NCBI RefSeq assembly: GCF_004336635.1
Contig: NZ_SJXH01000014.1
Location: 1-64,000, forward strand
Length of the DNA: 64,000 nucleotides
Direction of reading: 5' to 3'
Source of the DNA: Acinetobacter sp. ANC 4862
Lineage (GTDB): Bacteria; Pseudomonadota; Gammaproteobacteria; Pseudomonadales; Moraxellaceae
Shown: in pieces, positions 19,677 to 30,091 of the stretch
Numbering within the stretch: the stretch's first letter is position 1
Layout: each line of letters opens with the position of its first letter
Notes under the pieces: model-generated
Told to the model about the DNA's origin: nothing
What the model saw: the letters and a program-made list of their open reading frames with translations, nothing else
The model's database searches: none
Made by a program: the position numbers and the translations under genes

Positions 19677-20981
19677 GTGAAACCAGTTCGTCTGGCAATC
19701 CTCGGTCTTGGTACTGTAGGTGGTGGTGCCCTTAAACTTTTAAAAGAAAACGCTGCTGAGATTAGACGTCGCACCGGTCGAGAAATTGAAATTACCCATG
19801 TCGGTACACGTCGTCCGCGTCCTGATTTGGATCTTCCAGAATCTGTAAAACACAGTGCCGATCTGCTCGATATCGTTCGTCAGCCTGATGTCGATGTCGT
19901 GGTGGAAGTCATGGGCGGTATCCACCCTGCCTATGAAGTCATCATGGAAGCCATGAAACATGGCAAGCATATTGTGACTGCCAACAAAGCGTTATTGGCT
20001 GAACATGGCAATGAATTATTTAAAGCGGCCGAAGACAATGCCGTGCAAATTGCCTATGAAGCGGCAGTTGCCGGTGGCATTCCAATTATCAAAGTCATCC
20101 GTGAAGGTTTGGCAGCCAATAAAATTGACTGGTTGGCAGGTATTATTAATGGTACAGGCAACTTTATTTTAAGTGAAATGCGTGAAAAAGGTCGTGCTTT
20201 TGAAGATGTACTGAAAGAAGCGCAAGAACTGGGTTATGCAGAAGCTGATCCTACCTTTGACGTCGAAGGGATTGATGCTGCACATAAACTGACGATTCTG
20301 GCTTCATGTGCATTTGGTATTCCGCTACAGTTTGATAAAGTCTTTACTGAAGGGATTGGCAAAGTCACTGCACAAGATGTGAAATATGCAGAAGACTTGG
20401 GCTTCCGTATCAAACACTTGGGTATTGCACGCCGTACCGATGCCGGAATTGAATTACGTGTGCATCCGACTTTAATTCCAGATGATCAGCTGATTGCCAA
20501 TGTTAACGGCGTGAAAAATGCAGTTCTGGTACAAGCCAATGCAGTCGGTCCAACCCTTTATTACGGTGCTGGCGCAGGTGCAGGTCCAACCGCTTCTGCG
20601 GTTGTCGCGGATGTAGTGGATATCGTTCGTGATATCATTTATACCGAAGATGGCGCAGGAACCATTCCGCAATTGGCCTTTGAAGCCTTAACGGATTTGC
20701 CAATTTTAACGCGTGAACAAATGACCACGGGCTATTACATTCGTATTAATGCCGAAGATCAAATGGGCGTACTTGCCGATGTCACCACGATTTTAAGTCG
20801 TGCCGGAATCAGTATTGATGCCATCATGCAGCAACCGCGCTTAAAAGACCTGATTCCGATCGTGATTTTAACTGATCCTATCGTTGAATCAAAAATGGAT
20901 GAAGCGTTAAAACAGATTCAAGCATTGCCTTTCATTCATGGCGAAATTGTACGGATTCGTTTAGAATCGCTTGATAATTAA
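19677..20981 (+). CDS. hom: Homoserine dehydrogenase
   Basis: 434 residues from the GTG at 19677, with GGAG upstream; the length agrees with the Pseudomonas enzyme. It reduces aspartate semialdehyde to homoserine with NAD(P)H, the branch point to threonine and methionine. The Rossmann motif GLGTVGGGALKLL is at the start, the catalytic domain has GIINGTGNFILSEM and DVEGIDAAHKLTILA, and a C-terminal ACT domain (YYIRINAEDQMGVLADVTTIL) suggests feedback by threonine. A TTG at 19665 is in frame but lacks support. thrC follows 57 bases downstream. Confidence 0.95.
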   Translation: MKPVRLAILGLGTVGGGALKLLKENAAEIRRRTGREIEITHVGTRRPRPDLDLPESVKHSADLLDIVRQPDVDVVVEVMGGIHPAYEVIMEAMKHGKHIVTANKALLAEHGNELFKAAEDNAVQIAYEAAVAGGIPIIKVIREGLAANKIDWLAGIINGTGNFILSEMREKGRAFEDVLKEAQELGYAEADPTFDVEGIDAAHKLTILASCAFGIPLQFDKVFTEGIGKVTAQDVKYAEDLGFRIKHLGIARRTDAGIELRVHPTLIPDDQLIANVNGVKNAVLVQANAVGPTLYYGAGAGAGPTASAVVADVVDIVRDIIYTEDGAGTIPQLAFEALTDLPILTREQMTTGYYIRINAEDQMGVLADVTTILSRAGISIDAIMQQPRLKDLIPIVILTDPIVESKMDEALKQIQALPFIHGEIVRIRLESLDN

Positions 20982-21038
20982 TCGGGTTGAGGGGAGTATT
21001 TCCCCTTGCCAAGCTCTACACACAATTGGAACATCATC

Positions 21039-22178
21039 ATGTCTAATGCCAATCGTTATACTGGTTTAGTTGACCGTTATCGTGACCGTTTACCAGTATC
21101 TGCAACCACTCGTGCAATCTCTTTAGGCGAAGGTAATACGCCACTGATCAAGCTTGAGAACATTCCACGCATTATTGGTAAAGATGTTGAAATCTATGTG
21201 AAGTACGAAGGCTTAAACCCGACTGGTTCATTTAAAGACCGTGGTATGACCATGGCCGTAACCAAAGCGGTTGAAGAAGGCTCTAAAGCCATTATTTGTG
21301 CCTCTACCGGTAATACTTCTGCTGCCGCTGCTGCTTATGCTGCACGCGCAGGCATTAAAGCATTCGTTTTAATCCCGGAAGGCAAAATTGCCATGGGTAA
21401 AATGGCACAAGCAATGATGTACGGTGCAATCACCATGCAAATTCGCGGCAACTTCGATGACGGCATGCGCCTGGTTAAAGAAGTGGCTGATCAAGCACCG
21501 GTAACCATTGTAAACTCAATTAACCCTTACCGTTTGCAAGGTCAAAAAACCATTGCTTACGAAATCGTTGAAGCTTTAGGTCGTGCACCTGATTACCACT
21601 GCTTGCCAGTGGGTAACGCGGGTAACATCACTGCACACTGGATGGGTTATACCGAAGCAGTTGCAAACCAGCCGAAAGAACAGTTTGAGCAAGTGATTTA
21701 CGATGCTGAAACTGATCAATTCACCGGTCCTAAACCTGCCGGCCTTCCAATTATGGCAGGTTATCAAGCGTCTGGCGCTGCACCATTCCTACGTGGTGGC
21801 CCTGTTGCAAACCCTGAAACTGTTGCGACTGCCATCCGTATTGGTAACCCGCAAAGCTGGAACCATGCGAAAGCAGTGGTTCGTGACTCGAATGGTTGGT
21901 TTGATGAACTGACTGACACCGAGATTCTTGAAGCACAACGTTTACTTTCAATGTACGAAGGCGTGTTCGTAGAGCCTGCTTCTGCAGCATCTGTGGGCGG
22001 TGCAATTCGTGACATTAAAGCGGGCAAAATTAAAGAAGGTTCAGTGATTGTTTGTACCGTAACAGGTAACGGTTTGAAAGACCCTGATACTGCCATTAAA
22101 CAATGTTCTGATGCGGTCATGCTGTCGATTGATGCAACGATGAATCAAGTGAAAGAATCTATTCTTTCTAATATGTAA
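21039..22178 (+). CDS. thrC: Threonine synthase
   Basis: 379 residues of a fold-type II PLP enzyme that converts O-phosphohomoserine to threonine. The PLP lysine lies in NPTGSFKDRGMT, the phosphate-binding and nucleophile region is STGNTSAAAAAYAARAG, and LPVGNAGNITAHW is a further conserved block. The compact size matches the short bacterial ThrC type rather than the long E. coli-like or yeast form. The ATG at 21039 has only a weak ribosome site (TTGGAACATC), which fits co-translation with hom. It ends just before a strong terminator. Confidence 0.95.
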   Translation: MSNANRYTGLVDRYRDRLPVSATTRAISLGEGNTPLIKLENIPRIIGKDVEIYVKYEGLNPTGSFKDRGMTMAVTKAVEEGSKAIICASTGNTSAAAAAYAARAGIKAFVLIPEGKIAMGKMAQAMMYGAITMQIRGNFDDGMRLVKEVADQAPVTIVNSINPYRLQGQKTIAYEIVEALGRAPDYHCLPVGNAGNITAHWMGYTEAVANQPKEQFEQVIYDAETDQFTGPKPAGLPIMAGYQASGAAPFLRGGPVANPETVATAIRIGNPQSWNHAKAVVRDSNGWFDELTDTEILEAQRLLSMYEGVFVEPASAASVGGAIRDIKAGKIKEGSVIVCTVTGNGLKDPDTAIKQCSDAVMLSIDATMNQVKESILSNM

Positions 22179-22202
22179 TTCTTTTAGCATCATTAGAAAT
22201 AA

Positions 22203-22232
22203 AAAAAAGCCCTGCAATTGCAGGGCTTTTTT
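22203..22232 (+). terminator. Bidirectional terminator between thrC and pbpG
   Basis: AAAAAAGCCCTGC (22203-22215) and GCAGGGCTTTTTT (22220-22232) form a perfect stem around AATT, between two convergent genes. It serves both. Confidence 0.93.
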
Positions 22233-22266
22233 ACGCTCTAAATAAAGTGATATTAGATCAACGAAA

Positions 22267-23319
22267 TTAGATACGTTTTGGAAGTTGGCTTACCCAACTC
22301 ATTAAACGGGTTGCATCATTGGTACGTGCTTGGGAAGAATCTGCACCCAGCAATACGACAACCGCTGGACGATTATTTAATGTGGTATGCATGACCACAC
22401 AACGCCCTGCTTCATTGATATAACCGGTTTTTGAAATATTAATATTCCAGCCACCGTTACGGACTAAAGCATTGGTGTTGTTCGATTTCAATACCCGATA
22501 ACCTAAATTAAAATCGTAGGTCGGCGTAGTGGAGAACTGACGAATCAAGCCATATTGTGATGCCGCATTGACTAAAATCCCCAAGTCACGCGCAGAAGCA
22601 ACATTTCCTGGATGCAAACCCGTTGATTCTAAATAATGGGTTGAATTCATACCCAAGGATTTGGCTTTAGCATTCATCGCACTCACAAAAGCGGCACGAC
22701 CACCTGGATAAGTCCGGGCTAAAGCAGCTGCTGCTGGATTTTCAGATTTCATCAAAGCAAAAAGCAAGGCTTCTGCACGGTTCATGCTGTCACCGGCACG
22801 CAAGGTTGAACTTGAGCTTTTACAACCTGAACAGGAAAAGTCTGCTTGTTGCAAAGTGATCTTTTCCGACATATTCAAACGTCCGTCCGAGATCACCACT
22901 GCAGTCATGAGTTTAGTAATGGATGCGATCGGGAAAGCAGTATTACTATTTTTACTGTATAACACTTCGCCTGTTTGACCATCCATCACTAAAGCAGCAC
23001 GTGCATTGACAGAGGGTTGATCACCAAAGCTTGAATTATTCAGAATTTGTACAGTTTTAGGTGCAGACTGTTTAACCACACCATTAGAACTACGCACCGA
23101 AGTGGTAATTTTAGTTGAACCTTGTGGTGTAGGTTCTTCGCTCAATGTCGAAACATCGCCATTGAGTAATTGTTTGGCCTCTTCAGAAGACCAATTTAAA
23201 GCAGCTTGACCTGTGCCTCCAGAAGCATCCATGATAAGTTCTGCAAAACTGCTAGAACTCATGCTCAGTAAGATGGACATACCCAGCACATGCATTAAAG
23301 ACTTGTTTGAATTTTTCAC
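22267..23319 (-). CDS. pbpG: D-alanyl-D-alanine endopeptidase PBP7/8
   Basis: 350 residues of a low-molecular-mass penicillin-binding protein with a signal peptide (to about residue 27) and a low-complexity linker. Its peptidase S11 domain carries all three active-site motifs: S133-ITK (SxxK), S192-EN (SxN) and K297-TG. It cleaves D-Ala-meso-DAP crosslinks in the periplasm and helps remodel peptidoglycan. An extra pair of cysteines (FSCSGCKS) lies near residues 163-166. It is divergent from gacA. Confidence 0.93.
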   Translation of the reverse strand: MKNSNKSLMHVLGMSILLSMSSSSFAELIMDASGGTGQAALNWSSEEAKQLLNGDVSTLSEEPTPQGSTKITTSVRSSNGVVKQSAPKTVQILNNSSFGDQPSVNARAALVMDGQTGEVLYSKNSNTAFPIASITKLMTAVVISDGRLNMSEKITLQQADFSCSGCKSSSSTLRAGDSMNRAEALLFALMKSENPAAAALARTYPGGRAAFVSAMNAKAKSLGMNSTHYLESTGLHPGNVASARDLGILVNAASQYGLIRQFSTTPTYDFNLGYRVLKSNNTNALVRNGGWNINISKTGYINEAGRCVVMHTTLNNRPAVVVLLGADSSQARTNDATRLMSWVSQLPKRI

Positions 23320-23539
23320 GATGGTTTACTCAACTCATGGAGGCAAGATACATTTGTGTATTACCTCAAATATGCCTTACATTTAAACACAAAGGTGAAC
23401 ATCTTTTATGCATAAACCTTTATGCTTAACATTTCATTTAAAGATTAATAATAGGATTGCTAATTTTGTCATTTCATTGCAAGCTTATTTTGCTTTATGT
23501 AACAAAAAAATTGCTTTTTTTATATGAGGGGAGAAATAG

Positions 23540-24175
23540 GTGATCACAGTTTTAGTAGTAGATGATCATGAATTAGTACGTACCGGGATTTGCCGAATGC
23601 TCGAAGACCATGCGGATGTTCAAGTGATTGGTCAGGCTGAATCTGGGGAAGAAGCGATTACCTTAGTCCGTCACCATCATCCCAATGTGGTTTTACTCGA
23701 TGTAAATATGCCGGGCATCGGTGGAGTAGAAACCACCCGCCGTCTGTTGCAAAGTGCACCTGAAACCAAAGTTGTCGCAGTGAGTGGCCTGGCTGAAGAA
23801 CCTTATCCGTCATTGTTGCTTAAAGCAGGCGCTAAAGGTTATATCACCAAAGGCGCACCTGTGACTGAAATGGTTCGTGCCATCAATAAAGTCATGCAAG
23901 GTGGCAAGTATTTCAGTGCAGACATTGCCGAGCAACTGGCCAGTTCCTACCTTTCAGATACCCAGCAATCGCCATTTGATGCGCTCTCTGAACGTGAAAT
24001 GCAGGTTGCGATGATGGTGGTGAATTGCATTAGTGCACAAGAAATTGCCGATAAACTTTTTGTCAGTGTCAAAACCGTGAATACTTATCGTTATCGTATC
24101 TTTGAAAAGTTAAATCTAGATAGTGATGTAAAACTGACTCACTTAGCCATTCGTTATGGGCTAATTAAACCTTAA
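23540..24175 (+). CDS. gacA: Response regulator GacA (LuxR/NarL type)
   Basis: 211 residues. The receiver domain has the acidic pair D8/D9, phospho-acceptor D54 (VLLDVNMPG) and the conserved K near 105 (YITKGAP). A C-terminal LuxR-type helix-turn-helix (ALSEREMQVAMMV...SVKTVNTYRYRIFEKL) binds DNA. The whole sequence matches GacA/UvrY, which in related bacteria controls Rsm/Csr small RNAs and so virulence, motility and metabolism. The start is a GTG at 23540 with GAGGGGAG upstream. The partner sensor GacS is not in the window. pilS begins 31 bases downstream. Confidence 0.92.
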   Translation: MITVLVVDDHELVRTGICRMLEDHADVQVIGQAESGEEAITLVRHHHPNVVLLDVNMPGIGGVETTRRLLQSAPETKVVAVSGLAEEPYPSLLLKAGAKGYITKGAPVTEMVRAINKVMQGGKYFSADIAEQLASSYLSDTQQSPFDALSEREMQVAMMVVNCISAQEIADKLFVSVKTVNTYRYRIFEKLNLDSDVKLTHLAIRYGLIKP

Positions 24176-24206
24176 TGCTTTTGATTGAGCTTTCTAGAAG
24201 ACATGC

Positions 24207-25775
24207 ATGACGCAAAACACCAAAAATTTTGAGTTTAATCAGTATCATTTAGGCATCTGGTATGGCGCCTACAGACTGATTATTGCGACATGTCTTCTGC
24301 TGATTTTTTCACTCACTTACCCACAGTTAAATACAGATTACCGCTATCCACAGCTCTATCTTTACGTACTCATTTGCTTTGTAGCGATAGGCTGCATGCA
24401 ACTGCTGAGTCTAAAAAAAATACGAGCCAACATTCCACAACAACTGACGCTGTTATTTGCTGTCGATGTGATTGCTTTAAGTTTACTGACTTTAGCGTTG
24501 GATGGTCCGAATCTGCATGTAAGTCTGCTCTTCGTGATTACCATTTTTGCCGCTTCTTTATTATTAGATGCAAAAAAAGCCTTAATCATTACCCTCTTTG
24601 CTGTTATTAGCGTGATTTATCAAATCTTTTTAGGCAGCATTTTTGATTTTTCTTCACTCAATAATATTGGCAATAGTGCCTTATTGGCTTTTCTGTTTTT
24701 TGTGGTCTATGGCAGTGCTCAAGTTGCGGTACGGCGTTTCCAATTGCTGGAAAATTTGAATTTTTCTCAATCTTTGGAACTCAATCGACTGCAAAATCTG
24801 AACCGTTATATTCTGGAACAAATTGAACTCGGTTATCTGGTTTTAGATGAAAACTGTCATATCGTGCTGAGTAATCCTGCGGCGTGCATGCTGTTAGGGA
24901 TTCCCCCACTCTATGCCTATGACAAATCTCCTTTATACAAAATACAGCCTGATTTATTTGAATTAATTAAATTTGAGCAACTTCAGGATGGTGAAAAATT
25001 TCAATTCGAGTCACAGCTGAGCCGTTATCATATGCATATCGAAGTACAAAAATTAATGGTTCCCCATCAAACCCTCACCCTGTTGGTGCTGCAAGATGCC
25101 GGCAAACTCAATCAAAGGGTACAACAATTAAAACTGGCTGCTTTAGGACAACTATCTGCCAGTATTGCGCATGAAATTCGCAATCCCTTGGCTGCGATTG
25201 TTCAAGCCAACGAACTGTTGCTAGATAGCGATCCAGATCAACAAAAGCTATTAAGCCAGATGATTTCAAAGCAAGCACAGCGTATTGATCGTATCATCCA
25301 AGACACCCTGAATATGGTGCGAAATAGGGAAACCCATCCGGTACTGATTCAACTGAATCAATTTATCCCGCAAATGATCCAAGAAGATTTATCTGATATC
25401 ATCCAGCAAATTCGATGCACGATACAAAATAAAATTTCGATTACTTTTGATGAAGCACAATTTCGCCAAGTTCTGATTAACCTGATTCGTAATGCCATTC
25501 GTCATAATTCACCTGAACACTCTCATATTGAGTTAAACATTTACTCACATGAATCGAATGTCCGAATTGAAGTCCGCGATTTTGGCACAGGTGTGGCATC
25601 CAAAAACTTAAGCTATTTATTTCAACCTTTTTTTAGTACCGAAATCACGGGAACTGGTTTAGGATTGTACTTATCACATAGTTTTTGTGAAGCAAACCAA
25701 GCAAAACTTAACTATGTAGAACAAAAACAAGGGGCATGCTTTCAAATAGAATGCCTACGTGTTGCTTTAAATTAA
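24207..25775 (+). CDS. pilS: Sensor histidine kinase PilS
   Basis: 522 residues. Six hydrophobic segments (about 20-175) anchor it in the inner membrane, followed by a PAS-like domain (about 200-300), a HisKA dimerisation helix with phospho-acceptor H322 (SIAHEIRNP) and a HATPase domain (NLIRNAIRHN, DFGTGV, TGLGLYLS). PilS controls phosphorylation of PilR, which drives sigma-54 transcription of the type IV pilin gene pilA; in Pseudomonas it also senses pilin in the membrane. It lies directly upstream of pilR. Confidence 0.9.
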   Translation: MTQNTKNFEFNQYHLGIWYGAYRLIIATCLLLIFSLTYPQLNTDYRYPQLYLYVLICFVAIGCMQLLSLKKIRANIPQQLTLLFAVDVIALSLLTLALDGPNLHVSLLFVITIFAASLLLDAKKALIITLFAVISVIYQIFLGSIFDFSSLNNIGNSALLAFLFFVVYGSAQVAVRRFQLLENLNFSQSLELNRLQNLNRYILEQIELGYLVLDENCHIVLSNPAACMLLGIPPLYAYDKSPLYKIQPDLFELIKFEQLQDGEKFQFESQLSRYHMHIEVQKLMVPHQTLTLLVLQDAGKLNQRVQQLKLAALGQLSASIAHEIRNPLAAIVQANELLLDSDPDQQKLLSQMISKQAQRIDRIIQDTLNMVRNRETHPVLIQLNQFIPQMIQEDLSDIIQQIRCTIQNKISITFDEAQFRQVLINLIRNAIRHNSPEHSHIELNIYSHESNVRIEVRDFGTGVASKNLSYLFQPFFSTEITGTGLGLYLSHSFCEANQAKLNYVEQKQGACFQIECLRVALN

Positions 25776-25793
25776 TATTGCTGGGGTGTAATT

Positions 25794-27203
25794 GTGGAAA
25801 GACAACCACTTGTTTTATTGGTGGACGATGAGGAAGATTTGTGTACGCTGATGCAAATGTCTTTATCACGCATGGGCATCAAAACGCATATCGCACATCG
25901 TCTTGAACAGGCGAAAAAACTCTTATCTGAACATGGATATGATGCCTGTTTAACCGATTTAAATTTACCGGATGGTAATGGACTGCAATTGGTAGAATGG
26001 ATTAGTCAACATCTTCCAGCCCTACCTGTGGCTGTGCTGACCGCATATGGCAATATGGAAATTGCGATTGCAGCATTAAAAGCAGGTGCTTTTGATTTTG
26101 TCAGTAAACCCATCAATCAGAAACATTTGGAACAACTCTTACAAAAAGCGTTGAATAAACCGATCGAAAATTTCCAAAATAAAGAAGATCGTCTGGAACA
26201 AAAATTATTGATTGGACAATCGCTCCCCATTCAACAATTACGCATTACCTTAAATAAAATTGCCCGTTCTCAGGCGCCTGTATTTATTACCGGTGAATCC
26301 GGCACCGGAAAAGAAGTGATCGCCAATCTGGTACATCGTTTAAGCAACCGTAATGAAGGGCCTTTTATTGCGATTAACTGCGGCGCCATTCCAACTGAAC
26401 TGATGGAAAGTGAACTGTTTGGGCATAAGAAAGGTAGCTTTAGCGGAGCGACTCAAGACAAACAAGGTCTAATTCAATCTGCACATGGCGGTAGTCTGTT
26501 TCTGGATGAAATTGCTGAACTGCCTTTAACCATGCAAGTCAAACTGCTTCGTGCCGTACAGGAAAAACGGATTCGTCCCGTGGGCTCAGATACTGAAATT
26601 GATGTCGATTTCCGGGTGATTAGTGCCAGCCATCAAGACCTGGAAGCCCTGGTTCAGCAAGGCCGCTTTAGACAGGATCTGTTCTTCCGTATACATGTGA
26701 TGGATCTGGTACTCCCTCCACTGCGTGAACGCGGTGATGATATTATTTTATTGGCGCATCACTTTATTCAGAAAATTAGCCAGGAATGGGATATTCCGCA
26801 AAAACAGCTGACGGATCGTGCGAAAAGCTTTTTGCTGAGTCAGTATTATCCGGGAAATGTCCGTGAATTGCGTAATATTATTGAGCGTGCCATTACCTTA
26901 AGCGATGATGAAAGAATCGACTTGCAACACTTACAAAGTGCACCTTTACGCTATCCAACCGCAGCAGCACCAGAGGTTGCGGAAGATAACCACGTCTTGC
27001 ACAGTGACATCCTGATTTCTTCTAAAAAATTACCCGATGAAGGTTTAGAGCTGTATCTGGAAAATATTGAAAAAGATATTTTACTCAATGCCCTGAATTT
27101 AACCCATTGGAACAGAACCCTGGCTGCCAAAAAACTGGGCATGTCTTTTCGTTCTTTGCGTTATCGTCTGAAGAAATTTGGTTTGGATACCGACGAGGAA
27201 TAA
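25794..27203 (+). CDS. pilR: Sigma-54-dependent response regulator PilR
   Basis: 469 residues. Receiver domain with D55 (LTDLNLPDGNG), AAA+ domain with Walker A GESGTGKE (167-174), Walker B SLFLDE (234-239), an arginine-finger region and a Fis-type C-terminal helix-turn-helix (about 440-465). The sigma-54-contacting loop reads GSFSGA (214-219) instead of the usual GAFTGA. The GTG at 25794 is 18 bases after pilS. The stop is only eight bases from the convergent ctpA stop. It should activate type IV pilin transcription. Confidence 0.92.
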   Translation: MERQPLVLLVDDEEDLCTLMQMSLSRMGIKTHIAHRLEQAKKLLSEHGYDACLTDLNLPDGNGLQLVEWISQHLPALPVAVLTAYGNMEIAIAALKAGAFDFVSKPINQKHLEQLLQKALNKPIENFQNKEDRLEQKLLIGQSLPIQQLRITLNKIARSQAPVFITGESGTGKEVIANLVHRLSNRNEGPFIAINCGAIPTELMESELFGHKKGSFSGATQDKQGLIQSAHGGSLFLDEIAELPLTMQVKLLRAVQEKRIRPVGSDTEIDVDFRVISASHQDLEALVQQGRFRQDLFFRIHVMDLVLPPLRERGDDIILLAHHFIQKISQEWDIPQKQLTDRAKSFLLSQYYPGNVRELRNIIERAITLSDDERIDLQHLQSAPLRYPTAAAPEVAEDNHVLHSDILISSKKLPDEGLELYLENIEKDILLNALNLTHWNRTLAAKKLGMSFRSLRYRLKKFGLDTDEE

Positions 27204-27211
27204 GCTGTTTT

Positions 27212-28393
27212 TTATTTATGACTTAAAATAATCTCTGCAACATGTTCCAGATAGTTGTCTTCTTTCATGTCATGTTGCAGCAGATATTGTTGATTCGGTT
27301 GAATACCCACACCTTCAATCATCTGTCCTTTCGGTGTGTAGTAATGCGATACCGTCATCTGTAAAGCGGCACCGTTGGAAAGAGGGAAAAGTTTTTGTAC
27401 CACTCCTTTTCCATAGCTTTTTTCACCCACTACCCATGCACGGCCATGATCTTTCATGGCTGCAGTAAACACTTCAGCGGCAGAAGCGGAGCGGTTATTG
27501 ATTAAAATACCCAACTTTAAATTCTGAAATTCAAAACTGGGTAGAGCCTGAAACTGCTGATCCCCTTCAGAACGGCTTTTGGTCGAGACAATCAATCCTT
27601 GATTCAAAAATAAGTCGGCCGATTCAACCGCAGCAGATAACAATCCACCCGGGTTATTTCGTAAATCCAGCAATACCGCTTTCAAGCGTGAGGAAGAATG
27701 CTCTTCAATCAGGCGTTTAATCTCATTGGCAGTATCTTGCTGGAAAACTTTGACTTTAATCACCAGCACCTGATTATGCAGCAAGGTTGCCTGAATATCG
27801 GTTTCTATTTTTTTATTACGAACTAAAATCAGGGGTTTACTATTGGGTGCCAGCTGTAAGCTTAAAGTAGAACCAATCGAACCATTCAGTAAACTATTGA
27901 CCTGATCATGATTGAGTTTTTTCAGTTCCTGATCATCAATCTTAAAAACACTGACATCATTGCGCAAACCTTGCTTGGCCGAGTCAGCATTATCTTTTAA
28001 GCTTCGAATGATCCATTGATGCAACTGCTGGTCATACACCAGTTCAAAGTCGACAGAGGCAATATCGCCTTCGGTATATTGCAAGAGCTGCTTATACTCT
28101 TCTGGACTTAAATAACGAGAATAACGATCCAGTCCACTGACCAGACCTTTAATCGCCTGTTGAAATAAGGCTTCGTCATTTTTGGCATCGACATAATTTT
28201 CTTTGACAATGCTATAAATCTGCACGAATTGCTGAATCGATTCCACCGGAACTTCAGCATAATTCTGTTCAGCTTCATCATCAAAATCTAAAACAGGCTG
28301 GCTTTTGGCTTTTACCGCAGCAAGAGCGGAATGGCTCACACACATGAATAACGTGGTTAAAATGACAACCTTTTTCCAGCGCTGTAAAGCCAT
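27212..28393 (-). CDS. ctpA: C-terminal processing peptidase (S41 family, CtpA-like)
   Basis: 393 residues with a signal peptide (to about 25), an N-terminal helical region, a PDZ domain (about 95-190) and an S41 protease domain. The catalytic serine is in NNRSASAAEVFTAAM and the lysine in GEKSYGKGVVQ. Carboxy-terminal proteases of this type trim or degrade periplasmic proteins, often cell-wall hydrolases, usually with a lipoprotein adaptor. The gene starts 26 bases after gpmI on the same strand, so the two are likely co-transcribed; this gpm-ctp arrangement is common in gammaproteobacteria. Confidence 0.88.
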   Translation of the reverse strand: MALQRWKKVVILTTLFMCVSHSALAAVKAKSQPVLDFDDEAEQNYAEVPVESIQQFVQIYSIVKENYVDAKNDEALFQQAIKGLVSGLDRYSRYLSPEEYKQLLQYTEGDIASVDFELVYDQQLHQWIIRSLKDNADSAKQGLRNDVSVFKIDDQELKKLNHDQVNSLLNGSIGSTLSLQLAPNSKPLILVRNKKIETDIQATLLHNQVLVIKVKVFQQDTANEIKRLIEEHSSSRLKAVLLDLRNNPGGLLSAAVESADLFLNQGLIVSTKSRSEGDQQFQALPSFEFQNLKLGILINNRSASAAEVFTAAMKDHGRAWVVGEKSYGKGVVQKLFPLSNGAALQMTVSHYYTPKGQMIEGVGIQPNQQYLLQHDMKEDNYLEHVAEIILSHK

Positions 28394-28419
28394 CCAACCA
28401 CCTGTTTATACGAGAATTT

Positions 28420-29967
28420 TTATGATTTTAAAGTAATCAAATTACGACCTTTCATTTCTGCAGGTACAGGAATTTGCATGAGGTTCAACAATGTTGGAGC
28501 AACATCTGCAAGTACACCGCCTTCAGCAATGGTGGCAGAAGTCGGACCGACATAAATAAACGGAACCAGTTCAGTGGTATGTTGGGTATGCACCTGACCA
28601 CTGTGATAATCCTGCATTTGCTCTACATTACCATGATCGGCGGTGATCAGCATATGGCCTTTTTGCGCCATGACTGCTTCATATACCCGGCCCAGGCAAG
28701 TATCTACTGCTTCAACAGCTTTTACTGCTGCATCAAATACACCGGTATGCCCAACCATATCACCATTGGCAAAGTTCACTACCAACAAGTCATATTCACC
28801 TGAATTAATTGCAGCAACAAGTTCATCAGTCACTTCATAAGCGCTCATTTCAGGCTTAAGATCATAAGTCGCAACATTTGGCGATGGAATCAGGATACGT
28901 TTTTCACCCGGGTATTCATCTTCACGGCCACCGCTAAAGAAGAAAGTCACATGCGCATATTTTTCTGTTTCCGCAATACGCAGCTGTGTTTTACCCAAAT
29001 CAGATAAGTATTCACCAATCGAGTTTTTCAACGCTTCTGGCATGTAGGCCACAGGTGCATCAATAGTTGCCTGATAACGGGTAAGCATCACAAATTTAGA
29101 CAGGTTTGGAACCACTTTACGTTCAAAACCGGCAAAGTCTTTTTCGACAAAGGCTTTGGTGATTTCACGCGCACGGTCAGCACGGAAATTCATGAACACC
29201 ACGCTGTCACCATCTTGGATTTTAGCGCTTTCGCCAATTCGGGTTGCTTTAACAAATTCATCAGACTCATCCGCTGCATAAGCCTGTTCTAAGCCTTCTA
29301 CCGCTGTTGCTGCTGTACGTACGGCTTCACCTTCGGTCAATAGACGGTAAGCCTGTTCAACACGATCCCAACGATTGTCACGGTCCATAGCGAAATAACG
29401 ACCAATCATGGTCGCAATACGACCCTGACCCGGATATTGGGCAAATAATGCATCTAATTTTTCTAAAGACGGTTGCGCGCTTTTCGGTGGCGTATCACGG
29501 CCATCTAAAAATGCATGCAGATAAACTTTTGCACCGCGTTTTAATGCCAGTTCAGCCATAGCAACAATATGATCTTCATGCGAGTGCACGCCACCTTGTG
29601 ATAACAAGCCTAAAATATGCACCGCGCCATTCGCAGCTTTGGCTTTTTCAACGGCATCAACCAGCACTTCCTGCTCAAAAAAAGCACCAGTACGAATATC
29701 TTTGGTAATACGAGTGAAATCCTGATACAGCACACGACCTGCACCGAGGTTCATATGACCCACTTCAGAGTTGCCCATTTGGCCATCAGGCAGTCCGACA
29801 TCTTCGCCCGAACCTGAAATCAAACCATGTGGATGCTTTTGTTGCATAGCAGTTAAATTTGGTCGTTTTGCTGCCAGGAAAGCATTGTCTTCGACCGCTT
29901 CGCGATGACCCACACCATCCATAATTACCAATACGTGAGGGATTTTGCCAGCAGTTGCATCCGTCAT
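28420..29967 (-). CDS. gpmI: 2,3-bisphosphoglycerate-independent phosphoglycerate mutase
   Basis: 515 residues of the alkaline-phosphatase superfamily enzyme that interconverts 3- and 2-phosphoglycerate using two Mn2+ ions. The catalytic serine sits in [18 protein letters not shown], metal ligands in [12 protein letters not shown] at the start and in [10 protein letters not shown] near the end, and substrate residues in [11 protein letters not shown]. The start at 29967 begins [18 protein letters not shown]; an in-frame ATG at 30024 would add 19 unrelated residues. ctpA follows. Glycolytic and gluconeogenic role. Confidence 0.96.
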   Translation of the reverse strand: MTDATAGKIPHVLVIMDGVGHREAVEDNAFLAAKRPNLTAMQQKHPHGLISGSGEDVGLPDGQMGNSEVGHMNLGAGRVLYQDFTRITKDIRTGAFFEQEVLVDAVEKAKAANGAVHILGLLSQGGVHSHEDHIVAMAELALKRGAKVYLHAFLDGRDTPPKSAQPSLEKLDALFAQYPGQGRIATMIGRYFAMDRDNRWDRVEQAYRLLTEGEAVRTAATAVEGLEQAYAADESDEFVKATRIGESAKIQDGDSVVFMNFRADRAREITKAFVEKDFAGFERKVVPNLSKFVMLTRYQATIDAPVAYMPEALKNSIGEYLSDLGKTQLRIAETEKYAHVTFFFSGGREDEYPGEKRILIPSPNVATYDLKPEMSAYEVTDELVAAINSGEYDLLVVNFANGDMVGHTGVFDAAVKAVEAVDTCLGRVYEAVMAQKGHMLITADHGNVEQMQDYHSGQVHTQHTTELVPFIYVGPTSATIAEGGVLADVAPTLLNLMQIPVPAEMKGRNLITLKS

Positions 29968-30091
29968 AATGAACACTCTTTTGTTTACAATTTCATCGGT
30001 ATATCTTACCGAATTTTCGGTCAAGACTCTATGTGCAGATCATGACTAAAGCTGATCATGCACATTGTTTTTATCACTATCTATTCAACAG

